A DNA stretch of 64,000 nt from assembly GCF_964355755.1 (NCBI RefSeq), contig NC_092679.1, positions 10,346,932 to 10,410,931 on the forward strand. The letters run 5' to 3'. The notes beneath the pieces were generated by a model. It worked only from the letters and a program-made list of their open reading frames with translations, did no database searches and was not told where the DNA came from. This document shows positions 1 through 11,829 of the stretch, piece by piece. Position numbers and translations under genes: made by a program. This DNA is from Antedon mediterranea (Eukaryota; Echinodermata; Crinoidea; Comatulida; Antedonidae). Position 1 is the first letter of the stretch. Every line of letters starts with the position of its first letter.

Positions 1-1555
1 ATTTATTGCAACATGAGGCATTCTTTAAAACATACGATACACTTAAAAGTAGAAAAGTATTGCCAGAGGTCAAAGACTTTCATTAAAATGTATCTAAATG
101 TATGTTTTGCCACTAGTACTTATCCGGTTTAAGATGAATACTGTGTATAAACTAGGAATGTAAAATGTCATAAAATACCAATGCCTGTAATATTAGAATG
201 GGCATAAAACTATTAAAACATTTGTGATACATTCACCAATTGCACAGCATTCAAATGATGACGATACTTCAAATCCAGATCTCGGTAATGCTCAACGAAC
301 ACTGATCACCAGACCACTCCCCTCCACAGAAAGGCAGTGATAATCAGCGTGTGAAGTTGAAGTCACAAATCACGTGAACAGTCTTCAAGCTTTCCAGAAG
401 AAAACAGACTGGCACGGAGTAAAAGTTGTAAGTAACACTTTACGATCTTCAGTGTGGTAAAACTAGCTGCAGTGTGAGATAACAGATTTTATTTAGCATA
501 GAATACAATATGGATTAAAATACTGATAGACGTAGTAATAAATACAAGCACACCAGTATAATAAAATATCGTCAATGCAATAACACGCACACAAATATTG
601 CAAAATGGCAGCTGGCGATACAAATACAGTTAAAATATTGCACCAGCAAACCTGCAATAACAAGCAACTAGATTAATAAAAAGACGTCGATACAGTTTAA
701 CAACACTTACCACTAAACCTTCCCCCGATGCAAAGAAAGGAAAGCGGTAATGCCACTGTGAAGTTAACACAATATATTACACACAGCCAGTATAATTTCT
801 CAAGATGAAAAACCTGACTGATGGACGAAAAAGATGTTATCAATAAAAAACAATCAAAGTTAAAATTAGTGGTGCCACTCAGTTCAACGGCCACGCCTAG
901 TATCCCACCAGGTGATACGGCCTAGTAAACTGCCCACTAATCCTTCAACTATAGCAAAATATTAATACAACTCCCGGTACGCATCGACTACCCTGTCGAT
1001 ACGCTAATCAGCAAGTATCCAAATGCCACAATACTGCGTGATTAACTTTATTACCGGTATGTTATACCTTCAATAAATATACCAACTTCAATAAACTAAC
1101 AAATGCACCGTAAGTACAATAAGTTAATAGTTTCAGCAGAGGACGAAATACCTCGCAATCAACCCGATCACGTTAAGAATGCCAGCTGGCAATCAAGGCA
1201 CCCGCCTCCCCACCAAAAAAAAAGATTACCGAGCTTTTGCTCGCAGCGCCAATGTTGTGATTTTAGGCTAGCACTGAAATGGCCTACTAAAGCAAGCAAA
1301 TACACTCACCTTATTCAGTCCCGCAGTACCTAAACCACTACAGAGACTCAATGTCCAGTACCACTCTTAGCTAGGGTAAATACTGTTTATAGTACAGGGT
1401 ACTGTTATGCATCAAGCATGTTTCCTACATGGGGTCCAGACATCAAGTGAGCTAACTAGCCTATCCTGGTGGGGTCAGCCATGCATTTCAACCAGCTGAT
1501 TTACATGCAAATGAGCAAACTGGACAGGGTATTCAAGCGTGAGACCCCTTTCACA
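1..1555. other. AT-rich stretch without a recognisable gene
   Basis: I see no coding region, RNA gene or clear repeat here. The short open frames at 697-894 (minus) and 1103-1333 (plus) lack any recognisable motif and look like chance frames. The sequence is intergenic or deep intronic in character. Confidence 0.5.
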
Positions 1556-1557
1556 AC

Positions 1558-3770
1558 ACTAGTTTCCTTTTGCACCTGCCTTCTATTTTAACCAACTTTA
1601 TCCTGAATACCACAGCTTAGAATTAGTAGGCCTACTTTAATGAAGAAAAATCACATAAAAGTAACAATAAATCCATTAAATTGGTGATTTTACAGACGTT
1701 GTTTTTCTCGCATTTCGCACACTCAATGTTCAATATTTTGGTTTCTATGGAACGCCAAAAGAGCAAAATTAATTAGAGGGCTAAAAACTCTGTGGAATCC
1801 ATTTATATTTAACGCATTATTTGGTGAAAATCAAGTACAATTTCAAGGGTGTCACGAAACCTAAGACCACGAAAGCTAAGACCCCCTAAGACCTAAGATC
1901 ACGAAAGCTAAGACCCAAGACCTAAGATTACAAATATTTATCTTTCGCACCTGCCTTGTATTTTAACTCCCAACATTTATTCTGAATACCACACCTTAGA
2001 ATTGGCACTTTTATGAAAAAGAATCACATAAAAAGTAACAAATACATTTTTAAATTTATGATTTTACAGACGTTTTTCTCGCACACAAACTGTTTGCGAA
2101 TTTCGCATGACTAGCCTACAGTACGGGTGTCACGAAACCTAAGACCACGAAAGCTAAGACCCCCTAAGACCTAAGATCACGAAAGCTAAGACCCAACACC
2201 TAAGATTACAAATATTTATCTTTCTCACCTGCCTTGTATTTTAACTCCAAACATTTATTCTGAATACCACACCTTAGAATTGGCACTTTCATAAGAAAGA
2301 ATCACATAAAAAGTAACAAATACATTTTTAAATTGATGATTTTACAGACGTTTTTATCGCACACAAAATGACTAGCCTACAGTACAGTAGGCCTACCCCA
2401 TGTTCAATGTTTTTGTTTCTATGGAATGTCAAAAGAGCAAAAATTATATAGAGGGCTGAAAACTCTGTGGAGTCCATCTACAGTGTGGATGGAACAATGT
2501 AAAATTAAAATTGTAATGATAATAGTATAATCATGCAAGTACGAAGAAATAAATACTGGCAAATAAATTTTAATTTAAAAATCATGATAAGTTTTTTTGT
2601 TTCGTTTTCTTTCTGTTTTTATACTTGTACTATTATTGTTGCTCTTTTGGCGCTCCATAGAAACAAAAACATTGAGCAGGGGAGCTCGACGAGTTACATT
2701 ACAGTATACAAAGAAACACATCTGTAAAATCATCAATTTAAAGGATTTATTTATTTGTTATTATGTGTTTCTCCTTCTGAAAGTACTTATAAGTCCTAAT
2801 TTTAAAGTGTGGTGTTCAGGATAAAGTTAGTCAACCAATTTGGAGTCAAAATACAAGAAAGGCAGGTGCGTAAGAAAAACATCCTCTGCACCAACACAAT
2901 GGAGTAAATATATACCAACAAACAACCCGTCAAGTTTGTTTGTTGTAAAGAAAAAATATACATTTACTCAACGGGCGAAAATAATGTGAGTTTATCTATG
3001 TTTTGCGGTAGTATTAAATTATATTTATGGGAATAAATTAAACCTACTGTGTTTAAAATTATGTATGGATAAACAAGTATTGTTTTTAAGCTGTAGTATA
3101 TCTTAGTATTTGTAATCTTAGGTGTTGGGTCTTAGCTTTCGTGATCTTAGGTCTTAGGGGGTCTTAGCTTTCGTGGTCTTAGGTTTCGTGACACCCACAA
3201 TTTCAATAGATTTTGTCACTGTCAGTAAGGAAAAATGTTACTGTTCACCGGTGTACTGTTGATAATGTACACGGTTTCGGTAGCCTTTTAAAGAATAAAA
3301 TAGAAAAATTCATCATAATATCCTTAGTAGGATGTCCTAGGTCTAGACTAGGTAGTGATGTTGATTTAGGATCGATTATTATTCTTTGAAAACAGAACAG
3401 TATCAGCAGTAACATATTACAGCATTTTTATTGACAAATTAACAAATATATTGAAATAAAACGTGTTTTTCACCAATAAATGCATGAGAAATTGACGCAT
3501 TCCACTGAGTTTTAGTCCTCTATTATCGTTGCTCTTTTGGCGCTCCATAGAAACAAAAATATTGAACATTGGATAAGTGAAATTCGCGAACAGTGTGCGA
3601 GAAACACGCCTGTAAAATCATTAATTTAAGGATTTATTTGTTACTTTTTATGTGATTCTTTCATTAAAGTACTCATGAGGTATACTTCTAAGGTGTGGTA
3701 TTCACACGATAAAGTTAGTTATCAAATTTGGAGTAAAAATACAAGCGAAAGAAACTAGCGCCAGGTTTAT
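1558..3770. repeat. Degenerate inverted-repeat element split by a younger foldback
   Basis: The segment 1558-1800 is an imperfect reverse complement of about 3490-3770. Both arms carry the same landmarks in mirrored order: TTTCTATGGAACGCCAAAAG, a TGATTTTACAGACG block, an AATCACATAAAA block and a TGAATACCACA block. The two arms flank the element at 1847-3196, whose interior contains related blocks. The outer arms therefore look like an older, diverged copy of the same family that received a new insertion. I could not define TSDs for the outer element. Confidence 0.65.
1847..3196 (+). mobile_element. Foldback-like DNA transposon, CTAAGACC family, copy 1
   Basis: The element begins GGGTGTCACGAAACCTAAG and ends with the reverse complement, GGTTTCGTGACACCC. 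It is flanked by a perfect 10-bp target-site duplication, ACAATTTCAA, at 1837-1846 and 3197-3206. The ends are built from repeats of the word CTAAGACC with variants GCTAAGACC and CCTAAGATC. The first 280 bases or so are repeated from 2125, so the left arm is present twice. There is no transposase reading frame, so it is non-autonomous. A 9-10 bp TSD with long repeat-bearing arms fits Mutator-like foldback elements; that assignment is inference. Confidence 0.85.
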
Positions 3771-3983
3771 TAGTACGTACATGGACAACAATAAATAAAA
3801 ATCGTTCGTAATATACATAGCTTACTAAAACAGGAATAGTGTATCATTATTAATATTACACCAATTATTATTATATCAAAATTGATTAAATTATTTTCTA
3901 CATAGGCCTCTTATCTAGGTTAGGGCTAAGCATATTAGCTAAAGTTTAATTTTAGACCTAGTATTACAATTGTCGGACGTAAG

Positions 3984-5992
3984 CAGGCCCGTAACCAGGG
4001 GGGGATCGGGGGGATCGTACGATCCCCCCCGCTGAACAGCGAGTTCCGCTTGGCCTCCCACTTTTTTTTTGCTGGGCATACTAACACAACACGACGATTG
4101 TTCACTACAGGCCTAGTCAAGCCTTAATAAATTTAATTAATATATATATATATATTTTAACTAAAATATAAAAACCTAACACTAAAATTTACAAGATAAG
4201 TTCTATTTGATAACTGCTGAACATCGTGGTTCTGGAGCTAGCGAGCTGTACACAGAGCATAGTTGTTGTTTGGTTGACATAACAGGGTATTCCCCTACAC
4301 AGGTCTCCGCGTGCGTGTGTGACGTGTCCAGCCAGCTGCTTGTAGAGAAAGCATGCAGCTCACACGCAAGTGCAAGATGCAATGGTTGAGTGAATTCAGG
4401 GATCATCTTAATTCCATGGTTTTTTACCTAAACACCACATGATGGTGAATATGCCTGTTAAAGTCTCAATGATACGATCCCTAATGAACCATGTTGTTGC
4501 TAGGAGGCTTGAAAGGAGGAGGGATCTAGCCTAATTTCGGTCGGCAAGAGAATGCCGTCCTCTGACAATAAGGTCGGCAATATTAAGGTCGGCAATTGAA
4601 ATTTGTGGGCTGGAAATTACACCAACAATATAGTTCATAAACAAAAGAGAATAGCCGTAAATGCGATTTGCGGCCATAGGCCTATAGAGAAAAAAAAATC
4701 GAGGGTATTGGTTCCAGTGGCGGATCTAGCGGGGGCGTATTTTTTTTTTTAATTTAATAGATTTTAAAAACACGTATCGTTTCGACGGTCATCAATCACC
4801 GATGGTTTGCACTTTTTCATAGTGAAAATAGTACGTCGTCGGAGCACATCGTCAGCTTGATCGCATTCCACCAAGCATGTCCGTCGACATCCTTTGTGTA
4901 CTATCAATCTCTAGCGTTACCAACGATCATTCACAGTTAAGTGTAAAAGGAGCAAGTTGATAAAAGCCACGTGGTGAGCTTGGTCGCGTTCCACACACAC
5001 TAAGCAGGTCGGCATCCTTTGTGATCGTCACTCCCGTATTGTAGAGTAGCGGTACCTCAGACGATCAATAGAGTTGATGAAGCCACATGGTCAGTGCTAC
5101 TATACTACGCGCCCATTTATTAAGTACAATAAAAACAAAGGCTAGGACTGTATAGTGCCTATGAAAATTATCCCGTTAGGGCTAAATTTTATTAAAACGT
5201 ATTACTATTAAAATATTAACAATGCTGCAGCATTTCATGACCCTTGTTGTTTTATTTGCTTTCCCGTCGATGATTCTCATAAAACACATCGCGATGACAT
5301 CATGACAAAAGAGGTGTTTTGTTTTTTTCAAATCACTAAATATAATGTAATCGAGCTGGACCGCTAATTTTTAAACGATCGTTTAAACCAGGTCGTTGAA
5401 TATGCCGTGATTTTAATTGTCAAAAACATGACCGTCAGTCGATGGCTCGGAGTTTCGATAAATCTCGCGTCGCATGTGTTGCGTGGTGAAAACACTCTCA
5501 GCAAGTTTGCTTCATTAATATTCATGAGACTCTGTGACGACCCGCTTTAACGTGACGTCATTTTACTTTAGCTGCATGCGAAGTATAGTGATTGCGATCG
5601 ACCCGGCGCGCGTGTAAAAAAATAATACCGGCCTAGGTATTAAAAGTAAAGGCAAGTTGTTAGCTTGCTTTTGCTACCCTAGGTAAGTATCAGCTGCATA
5701 TTCCACATGTCGTAATTTGCGAGCTTTAGAGTGTTTGGTAAATGACATTATGAGATGTTTGTAAATCGTTTTAAACGACTTAAAATGCGCTAGAACGCCA
5801 AAATTTCCAGGGGCCGTCGGCCCCTGGATCCCGACCGGGGGCCCTTGGCGGCCCCCTGGCCCCCAGCCAATGTTTGCTCGCTTCGCTCGCAAAGTAGCTA
5901 CGCCACCCCTATTTCAATATCCTGGATCCGCCCCTGGGTTCCACTAAACAACTTAACGATCCACCCCGCCGTCAAACCTGGTTACGGCCCTG
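3984..5992 (+). mobile_element. Non-autonomous DNA transposon with CAGGCCCGTAACCAGG ends, interrupted
   Basis: The left end reads CAGGCCCGTAACCAGG and the right end CCTGGTTACGGCCCTG, an inverted repeat with one mismatch over 16 bases. It is flanked by a perfect 6-bp duplication CGTAAG at 3978-3983 and 5993-5998. Removing the inner insertion (4715-5936 plus one 5-bp duplication) leaves about 780 bp. CAG...CTG ends resemble hAT-like elements, some of which have TSDs shorter than 8 bp, but I cannot assign a superfamily from ends alone. There is no credible transposase frame. Confidence 0.8.
4715..5936 (+). mobile_element. Nested non-autonomous transposon with CAGTGGCGGATCTAG ends
   Basis: The left end reads CAGTGGCGGATCTAG and the right end CTGGATCCGCCCCTG, which are imperfect reverse complements. 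It is flanked by a perfect 5-bp duplication GGTTC at 4710-4714 and 5937-5941, and it lies inside the element at 3984-5992. Near its right end is a GC-rich block and the palindromic word GCTCGCTTCGCTCGC. An internal segment (about 5397-5600) recurs at 17751-17925 and, inverted and shorter, at about 17025-17080, so the family is dispersed. No transposase frame is visible. Confidence 0.82.
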
Positions 5993-6679
5993 CGTAAGTC
6001 TTTTTTCACACGCGCTCCAGAATTCTGTCGCAATTTTTTTCTTTGCGGCATGTTATTGGATCGCCATATCAGTTACCTTTTATTCACCGCCAGTTATTGA
6101 ACTTGTCCTGGCAATCGCTGTTCACCTTATTTGCGAGAGAGGTACACGTGTTGTTCCTAGAGAATGGAATGTCAAAAATGTCTTTGGCACGCCGCTCAGA
6201 GAGAAGTCTGTGCGTTGCTGCTGAAACCACGTGCTATAGGAGGGGAATGCACCACAATCCTCTGAGCTGAGGGCTGAATCATTCCGCTACCTGCTAAATA
6301 GTACAGAGGGATTTTCCATCTCTCGGGTCTACCGGATCTAGGCGCAGGGGTGTGACAAAATATTATTTTCACTCTGCTATGTTCGAGAGACATGTGAGTG
6401 AACACGCTCGAAATGCCAACAAACATTGCAGTCATTTGATGAGTGTGTCGCTATAACAATTATTGTTTATCGAAAGTTGAAGACTGTCGTTCAGATTTTT
6501 GAACCGTAGTTTGGGCACTTTTGTAAAAGTATTTGTTTGATTTGACACGATATGACTTGAATGAAAAAACAATCGTTACATAAAAATAAACAACATGATG
6601 AGTGTATACACGAATCTATTTAGATACGCTTGTATCGATTGATTATTAGGCCTATAATATAGCATAATAGCACGTTAAG

Positions 6680-6815
6680 ATATGCCTCGCACCTTTTTGA
6701 AATTGTAAACTATATGCCTCGCATGCCTCGCACTTTTGGAAATGATAAAATGATGCCTCGCACAAATATTTGGCATGCCTCGCGTGCCTCGCTGCCTCGC
6801 ACTTTGTCAACACTC
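6680..6815 (+). repeat. Short repeat cluster of the word GCCTCGCA
   Basis: About eight copies of TGCCTCGCA or close variants occur at uneven spacing. The surrounding AT-rich DNA is not repeated to the same degree. It looks like a small word array similar in style to those in the foldback elements, but I found no inverted partner or TSD. Confidence 0.6.
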
Positions 6816-7722
6816 CCTCTCACATGCCCTCCTGATAAGTAGGCTGAAAACGCGACCGAAATTACTGGAACTCTAGCATACTAGCTAGGCTTAGATAGTA
6901 GTGATCCGTAGTATAGTACCATGGAACTATAATAAATGGTAGACGTACTAGTACTGTGTAGTATACTAACACGTCTGGCTCTACGAGGCCTTTTTATGCT
7001 CATGGGATGGCTTTTTTGGGCGTCCCAATGTAGGCCTATGCCTATAGCTAGGACAGATTTCCCATTCCTGCAGGCCTGTAGCCTATGCTCTAGTAGGGCG
7101 GCCGGGTGTACCCTGGTCGATTCACCCCTGGTCGACTCGTACCCATGCCAACTCGTACTTAACTTCCTACCCTAAACTCGTATCCAACCAAATAATTGGT
7201 TGATTTCCCGCTAGACTAGTAGGCCTAGCCTAGCTACAATATTCATTATGCCCTGCTAAAAAGGTAGATGAGCTACTAGACTAATTACGTAATTCGTATA
7301 ATAATAACAATAATTGACTAAAAGGCCTAAAAGCGGCGGAAAACACCTAGGCCTATCCATTCTTGCATGGCAGTACGAAAACCTGCCTATGGTTGTACAT
7401 CATTGTAAATTGTTAACAGACACTGTGCTACGGACAGTGTACCGTGTGTTAAAATTACAGCATTTATAGCAGACAACAACGTGTATAACTTGCTATAGTT
7501 TTACAGATAGCACCTGTGGACAGTAGCAGAATCGGGTGATTTAATGCACGTCTACAGCGTGTAGCATTTCAGGTCCTTTTTAATAACCGTAAACCGGTAC
7601 AATGATTGGAATACCACCAAGATGCCACTTATTATGCATACATATGATACATACTGTCAAGGGTTTATTTAACATCTTGACCAATTATGTCACTTAAGGT
7701 AGGCCTACATACTTCCTACTTA

Positions 7723-8741
7723 GGGTGTCACGAAACCTAAGACCACTAAAGCTAAGACCCCCTAAGACCTAAGATCACGAAAGCTAAGACCCAAGACCTA
7801 AGATTACAAATTCTAAGATATACTACAGCTTAAAAACAATACTTGTTTATCCATACATAATTTTAAACACAGTAGGTTTCATTTATTACCATAAATATAA
7901 TTTAATACTACCGTAAAACATAGATTAAACTCACATTATTTTCGCCCGTTGAGTAAATGTATATTTTTTCTTTACAACAAACAAACTTGACGGGTTGTTT
8001 GTTGGTATATATTTACTCCATTGTGTTGGTTCAGAGGATGTTTTCTTACGCACCTGCATTTCTTGTATTTTGACTCCAAATTTGTTGACTAACTTTATCC
8101 TAAATACCACACTAAATTAGGACTTATAAGTACTTTCAGAAGGAGAAACACATAAAAACAAATAAATAAATTCTTTAAATTGATGATTTAACAGACGTGT
8201 TTCTTTGTATACTGTAACTCCCCGAGCTCCCCATGCTCAATGTTTTTGTTTCTATGGAGCGCCAAAAGAGCAACAATAATAAGAAACAGAAACAAAAAAA
8301 CTTATCATGATTTTTAAATTAAAATTTATTTGCCAGTATTTATTTCTTCGTACTTGCATGATTATACTATTATCATTACAATTTTAATTTTACATTGTTC
8401 CATCCACACTGTAGATGGACTCCACAGAGTTTTCAGCCCTCTATATAATTTTTGCTCTTTTGACGTTCCATAGAAACAAAAACATTGAACATGGGGTAGG
8501 CCTACTGTACTGTAGGCTAGTGATCATTTTGTGTGCGAGAAAAACGTCTGTAAAATCATCAATTTAAAAATGTATTTGTTACTTTTTATGTGATTCTTTT
8601 TCATGAAAGTGCCAATTCTAAGGTGTGGTATTCAGAATAATGTTGGGAGTTAAAATACAAGGCAGGTGCGAAAGATAAATATTTGTAATCTTAGGTCTTA
8701 GGGGGGTCTTAGCTTTCGTGGTCTTAGGTTTCCTGACACCC
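7723..8741 (-). mobile_element. Foldback-like DNA transposon, CTAAGACC family, copy 2 (inverted relative to copy 1)
   Basis: It starts GGGTGTCACGAAACCTAAG and ends GGTTTCCTGACACCC. Its interior is the reverse complement of about 2125-3196, including the CTCCATAGAAACAAAAACATT block. The flanks 7713-7722 (TTCCTACTTA) and 8742-8751 (TTACTACTTA) form a 10-bp duplication with one mismatch. Unlike copy 1 it has a single arm at each end, so it shows the unduplicated form of about 1.02 kb. Confidence 0.82.
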
Positions 8742-8759
8742 TTACTACTTATTACATAC

Positions 8760-11700
8760 TACATAATGTCCATAGTAGATGCTGTTGCCAGAGGGCATTA
8801 TCATAGAGCACAACTGTGGGTCATTGAAAGGGTCTGTTAGATCCTGTTTTAGAATCGCTCGAAGGACATCATAAACTAGTGTTGCCCTATTTGGCTCTCA
8901 GAGAAACCCAACATTATCAAATTGTGTTGTGGAATGACAGTAAAGTTCATATTTAAATAAAGCTGCAGGATCTTTACAATTAATTGGTTATAACGTTTAG
9001 TGGTTGCAAGAGCAATTGTTGATCAATGGACTGCATCTCCGCAAGGAACTGTTTCAGATCCAAATGTAATTTTTTTTAAAGAGAATCCATTATTTATCCA
9101 AATTATTGAGTATACTCTAACAGACCACTATACTATGTTATGCAGTGATGGCTTTCTACGAAATAAATCCCACTCTAAATAGGTTTACTCTTCGTTGTCT
9201 ATAATAAAAAAAATATAAATATAAAATATAAATTTCAATTCAATTCAATAGTCTGAAACAGTGCCGATCAATCACTTCTTCTCAGTTATGAAGTTTGTAT
9301 AAACATCGAGAGTCTTGTCTTATTTATTATCATATATTTTTGTTGTTCTGTTTTTATTTTTGTAAGTTATATATATTGTACATACAGTTTACGTATTATG
9401 TATTTTCATCATACAGATCTAATTAATTAATTAGTTTACATTTTGTTCTGATGTTATGTGTTAGTATTTAGAACTTTGTACCTTGATGTTTCTTTGTATT
9501 TTAAAGGTGATTCCTATGAATAAATAAAAATTGTCGAGTTGGCACATTTGTTGAATTACAAGTACGCTGATTTCGGTGTACAGATTATGATGAGCTGCTG
9601 CTTTGCTGCAAAAAAAGTAACATGTTCTTTATTGCTGCAAGATGTAATTTCTGGTACGTTCAGCTTTGATTTTATTGGAATAGCAACCATGTCTGAATAT
9701 TACAACCAGAGTTTGGATAGTTCTTAAGTAGGTACGTTTTTCTTTAATCACAGGTAGTGTATCTATGTGTGAGAGTTAAATTGACAAAATTTAAGAGAAT
9801 GATCAATTGGCGCGAATAAATTCACCTAGTAGTCCAGTTAGTTAGTATCACCGTTAGTATCCTATCTAATCCTATCATAAAAAGCAACTTGTGGTAATAT
9901 CAGAAAACTTAGCTTGTGTTTTCTTGTTTAAATAAACTGTTAAAACCATTGTTAATTTTAAATTCAGCAGTGTTTTTACTACTGAACCTACTCGCGAGTC
10001 CTCCTAACTAATCAATCATGATCAACTTTGTTTTTAAATAAACATAAAAATGTGGTATTTTGAGGGAAAAAATGAAGATTGAGGGCGCGTTCACACAAGT
10101 AAAAATACACTTTTTTGCCTGTATCTAATTAAGTTTTAGCCATAATAATTTGAAAATAGTCTTATTTGATAGATAATTAAATTTTCTTTATATCAAAAAA
10201 AATAAACTTTATATTAAATACACATAATTCTGATAAATTCATGTGATTTGCTTAAAATCGGCAAATATAACACATTTTAATATTATAACAAATGCTAGTG
10301 ATGTTAATAAATTACAAAGTTAGTGATCATAAATAAAATTCTTTTACATTTCTAACAAATGTTGTTATTATAAAACATATAAATGTAAATTTTTCGAACC
10401 ATTTCACAAAAACAACCATTTTACGGCCAATAGTTTTTGAGATTATAGAAATGTGTACTACCAGTACAGGTCAAAGGTCAATAAAAATATTTCGGATCAT
10501 TTTCTTGAAAAAGTTCTTATTAGACTGAATAGAAACATATACCTACAGATTAATTTGAGCCCTATTTAAAGTTTGTCCAACTGTTAGTTACGGAGTTATA
10601 TGATATGTAGGTCAAAGGTCAAATATGCCAAAAATCATACTTCCAGCCATTTTTGGACAAACTTTTCCATTAGAACGAATATTAATATGCATCTCCAAAA
10701 TAATTTGACACTAAAATTATTTCATTTAATCTACGCGTTGCAAAGATATGACCATTTTGTTTTCAATGGGTCAAAACATTCAAATTGAGGTCAGAGGTCA
10801 AAGATGAATTTTAGAAATTTGACAACATGGGTTTTTATAACCAGCATGATTCAAATATTCATAAAACACAATGTTTACACTTTCCCCATGATCTGCACAC
10901 GAAAATACACAGGGATCTGGACTATAGTGGAAAATAGAACAGGCTTGATAAAGCGAATTATATAATGTTGAGCTCAGATAGTAATTGCTTAATTTCATTA
11001 AGGGTTAATCGTTGAAATTTGACCATAAATTTATTTTTAGTTTGTGTTTATATTTCAACGTAATTCGAAATTATTCAGGACCTTTCGGTTTCTTTCTCGT
11101 AATAAAAATTTGGCTTAAAGCGCTAAATAGAGAACAATAGGTACAGCTGATTGATCTTGCCTTTGTGGCGCTGGCGCGGAGCGCAAATTAGTTCGCTGTT
11201 TTTTACTTGATTCATAAATATTACTATTTAAACTTTAGATTGAGGAGTTTTTTGTTTAAAAACATTTCGTCGCACATGTTTTTACCCTACTTTTTAAAGA
11301 GTTTTATATATGCTAATTAGTAATTAATTAGAAAAAATCTTAGGATGTATAGCATTATTTTTAAACTTATTACAAAATTATTGTCAAGATGCTAGTTAAC
11401 GTAGGCCTAAGTGTAAACTTTATACTTTACTTTTGACTGTTCAGACTTTGCGAAAATAAAAGACGCTAGCGAAAAACTGTGCTGTGTGATGATGCGCGCA
11501 AACCCTAACGAAAGTATAAAATGCCAAACTATATTATTTTGGGGTTTTTTTTCGTGGTGTATTAATTATTTGATACATAGCCTACAGATAAAAAAAGTTT
11601 AACATGAATCGATTGAAAAACAATATATAAAACCATTTGGAATCGTTTGTTTGTGTGTGTTCATTTACATTTTATTTTTGGTTTTGATATTTTACAAATT

Positions 11701-11820
11701 TTGTGTGTGGGAGATTTGCTAGCTATTTGCTACTTAAATTAAATTGTGGTCTAGCAATCAGTCGGCAGATCAACGACGACGCAATCATTCGATACGGTTG
11801 ACTAAAGACTTTTTTTATAG
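8760..11820. other. AT-rich region without a recognisable gene
   Basis: No frame here has a recognisable domain; those at 9000-9182, 9539-9727 and 10600-10998 appear to be chance. The only structure I can name is the set of AGGTCA direct repeats between 10468 and 10800. Confidence 0.45.
10468..10800 (+). repeat. Three AGGTCA direct repeats with one-base spacing
   Basis: AGGTCAAAGGTCA occurs at 10468-10480 and 10609-10621, and AGGTCAGAGGTCA at 10788-10800. Each is a DR1 arrangement, the kind of site bound by RXR or HNF4-type nuclear receptors. The sequence between them is loosely similar (for example a TTTTTGGACAAACTT-type block), so they may be remnants of a degenerate tandem repeat of 140-180 bp. 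Regulatory function is inference. Confidence 0.45.
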
Positions 11821-11829
11821 CGCCGCGGC

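Noticed and set aside
4203-4406. Antiparallel frames at 4203-4406 (minus) and 4207-4389 (plus)
   Set aside because: No domain or splice context, and they lie inside a non-autonomous transposon.
9421-9530. Possible 3' end of a gene (AATAAA-like signals near 9521)
   Set aside because: No upstream coding region or splice sites could be found, and AATAAA is expected by chance in such AT-rich DNA.
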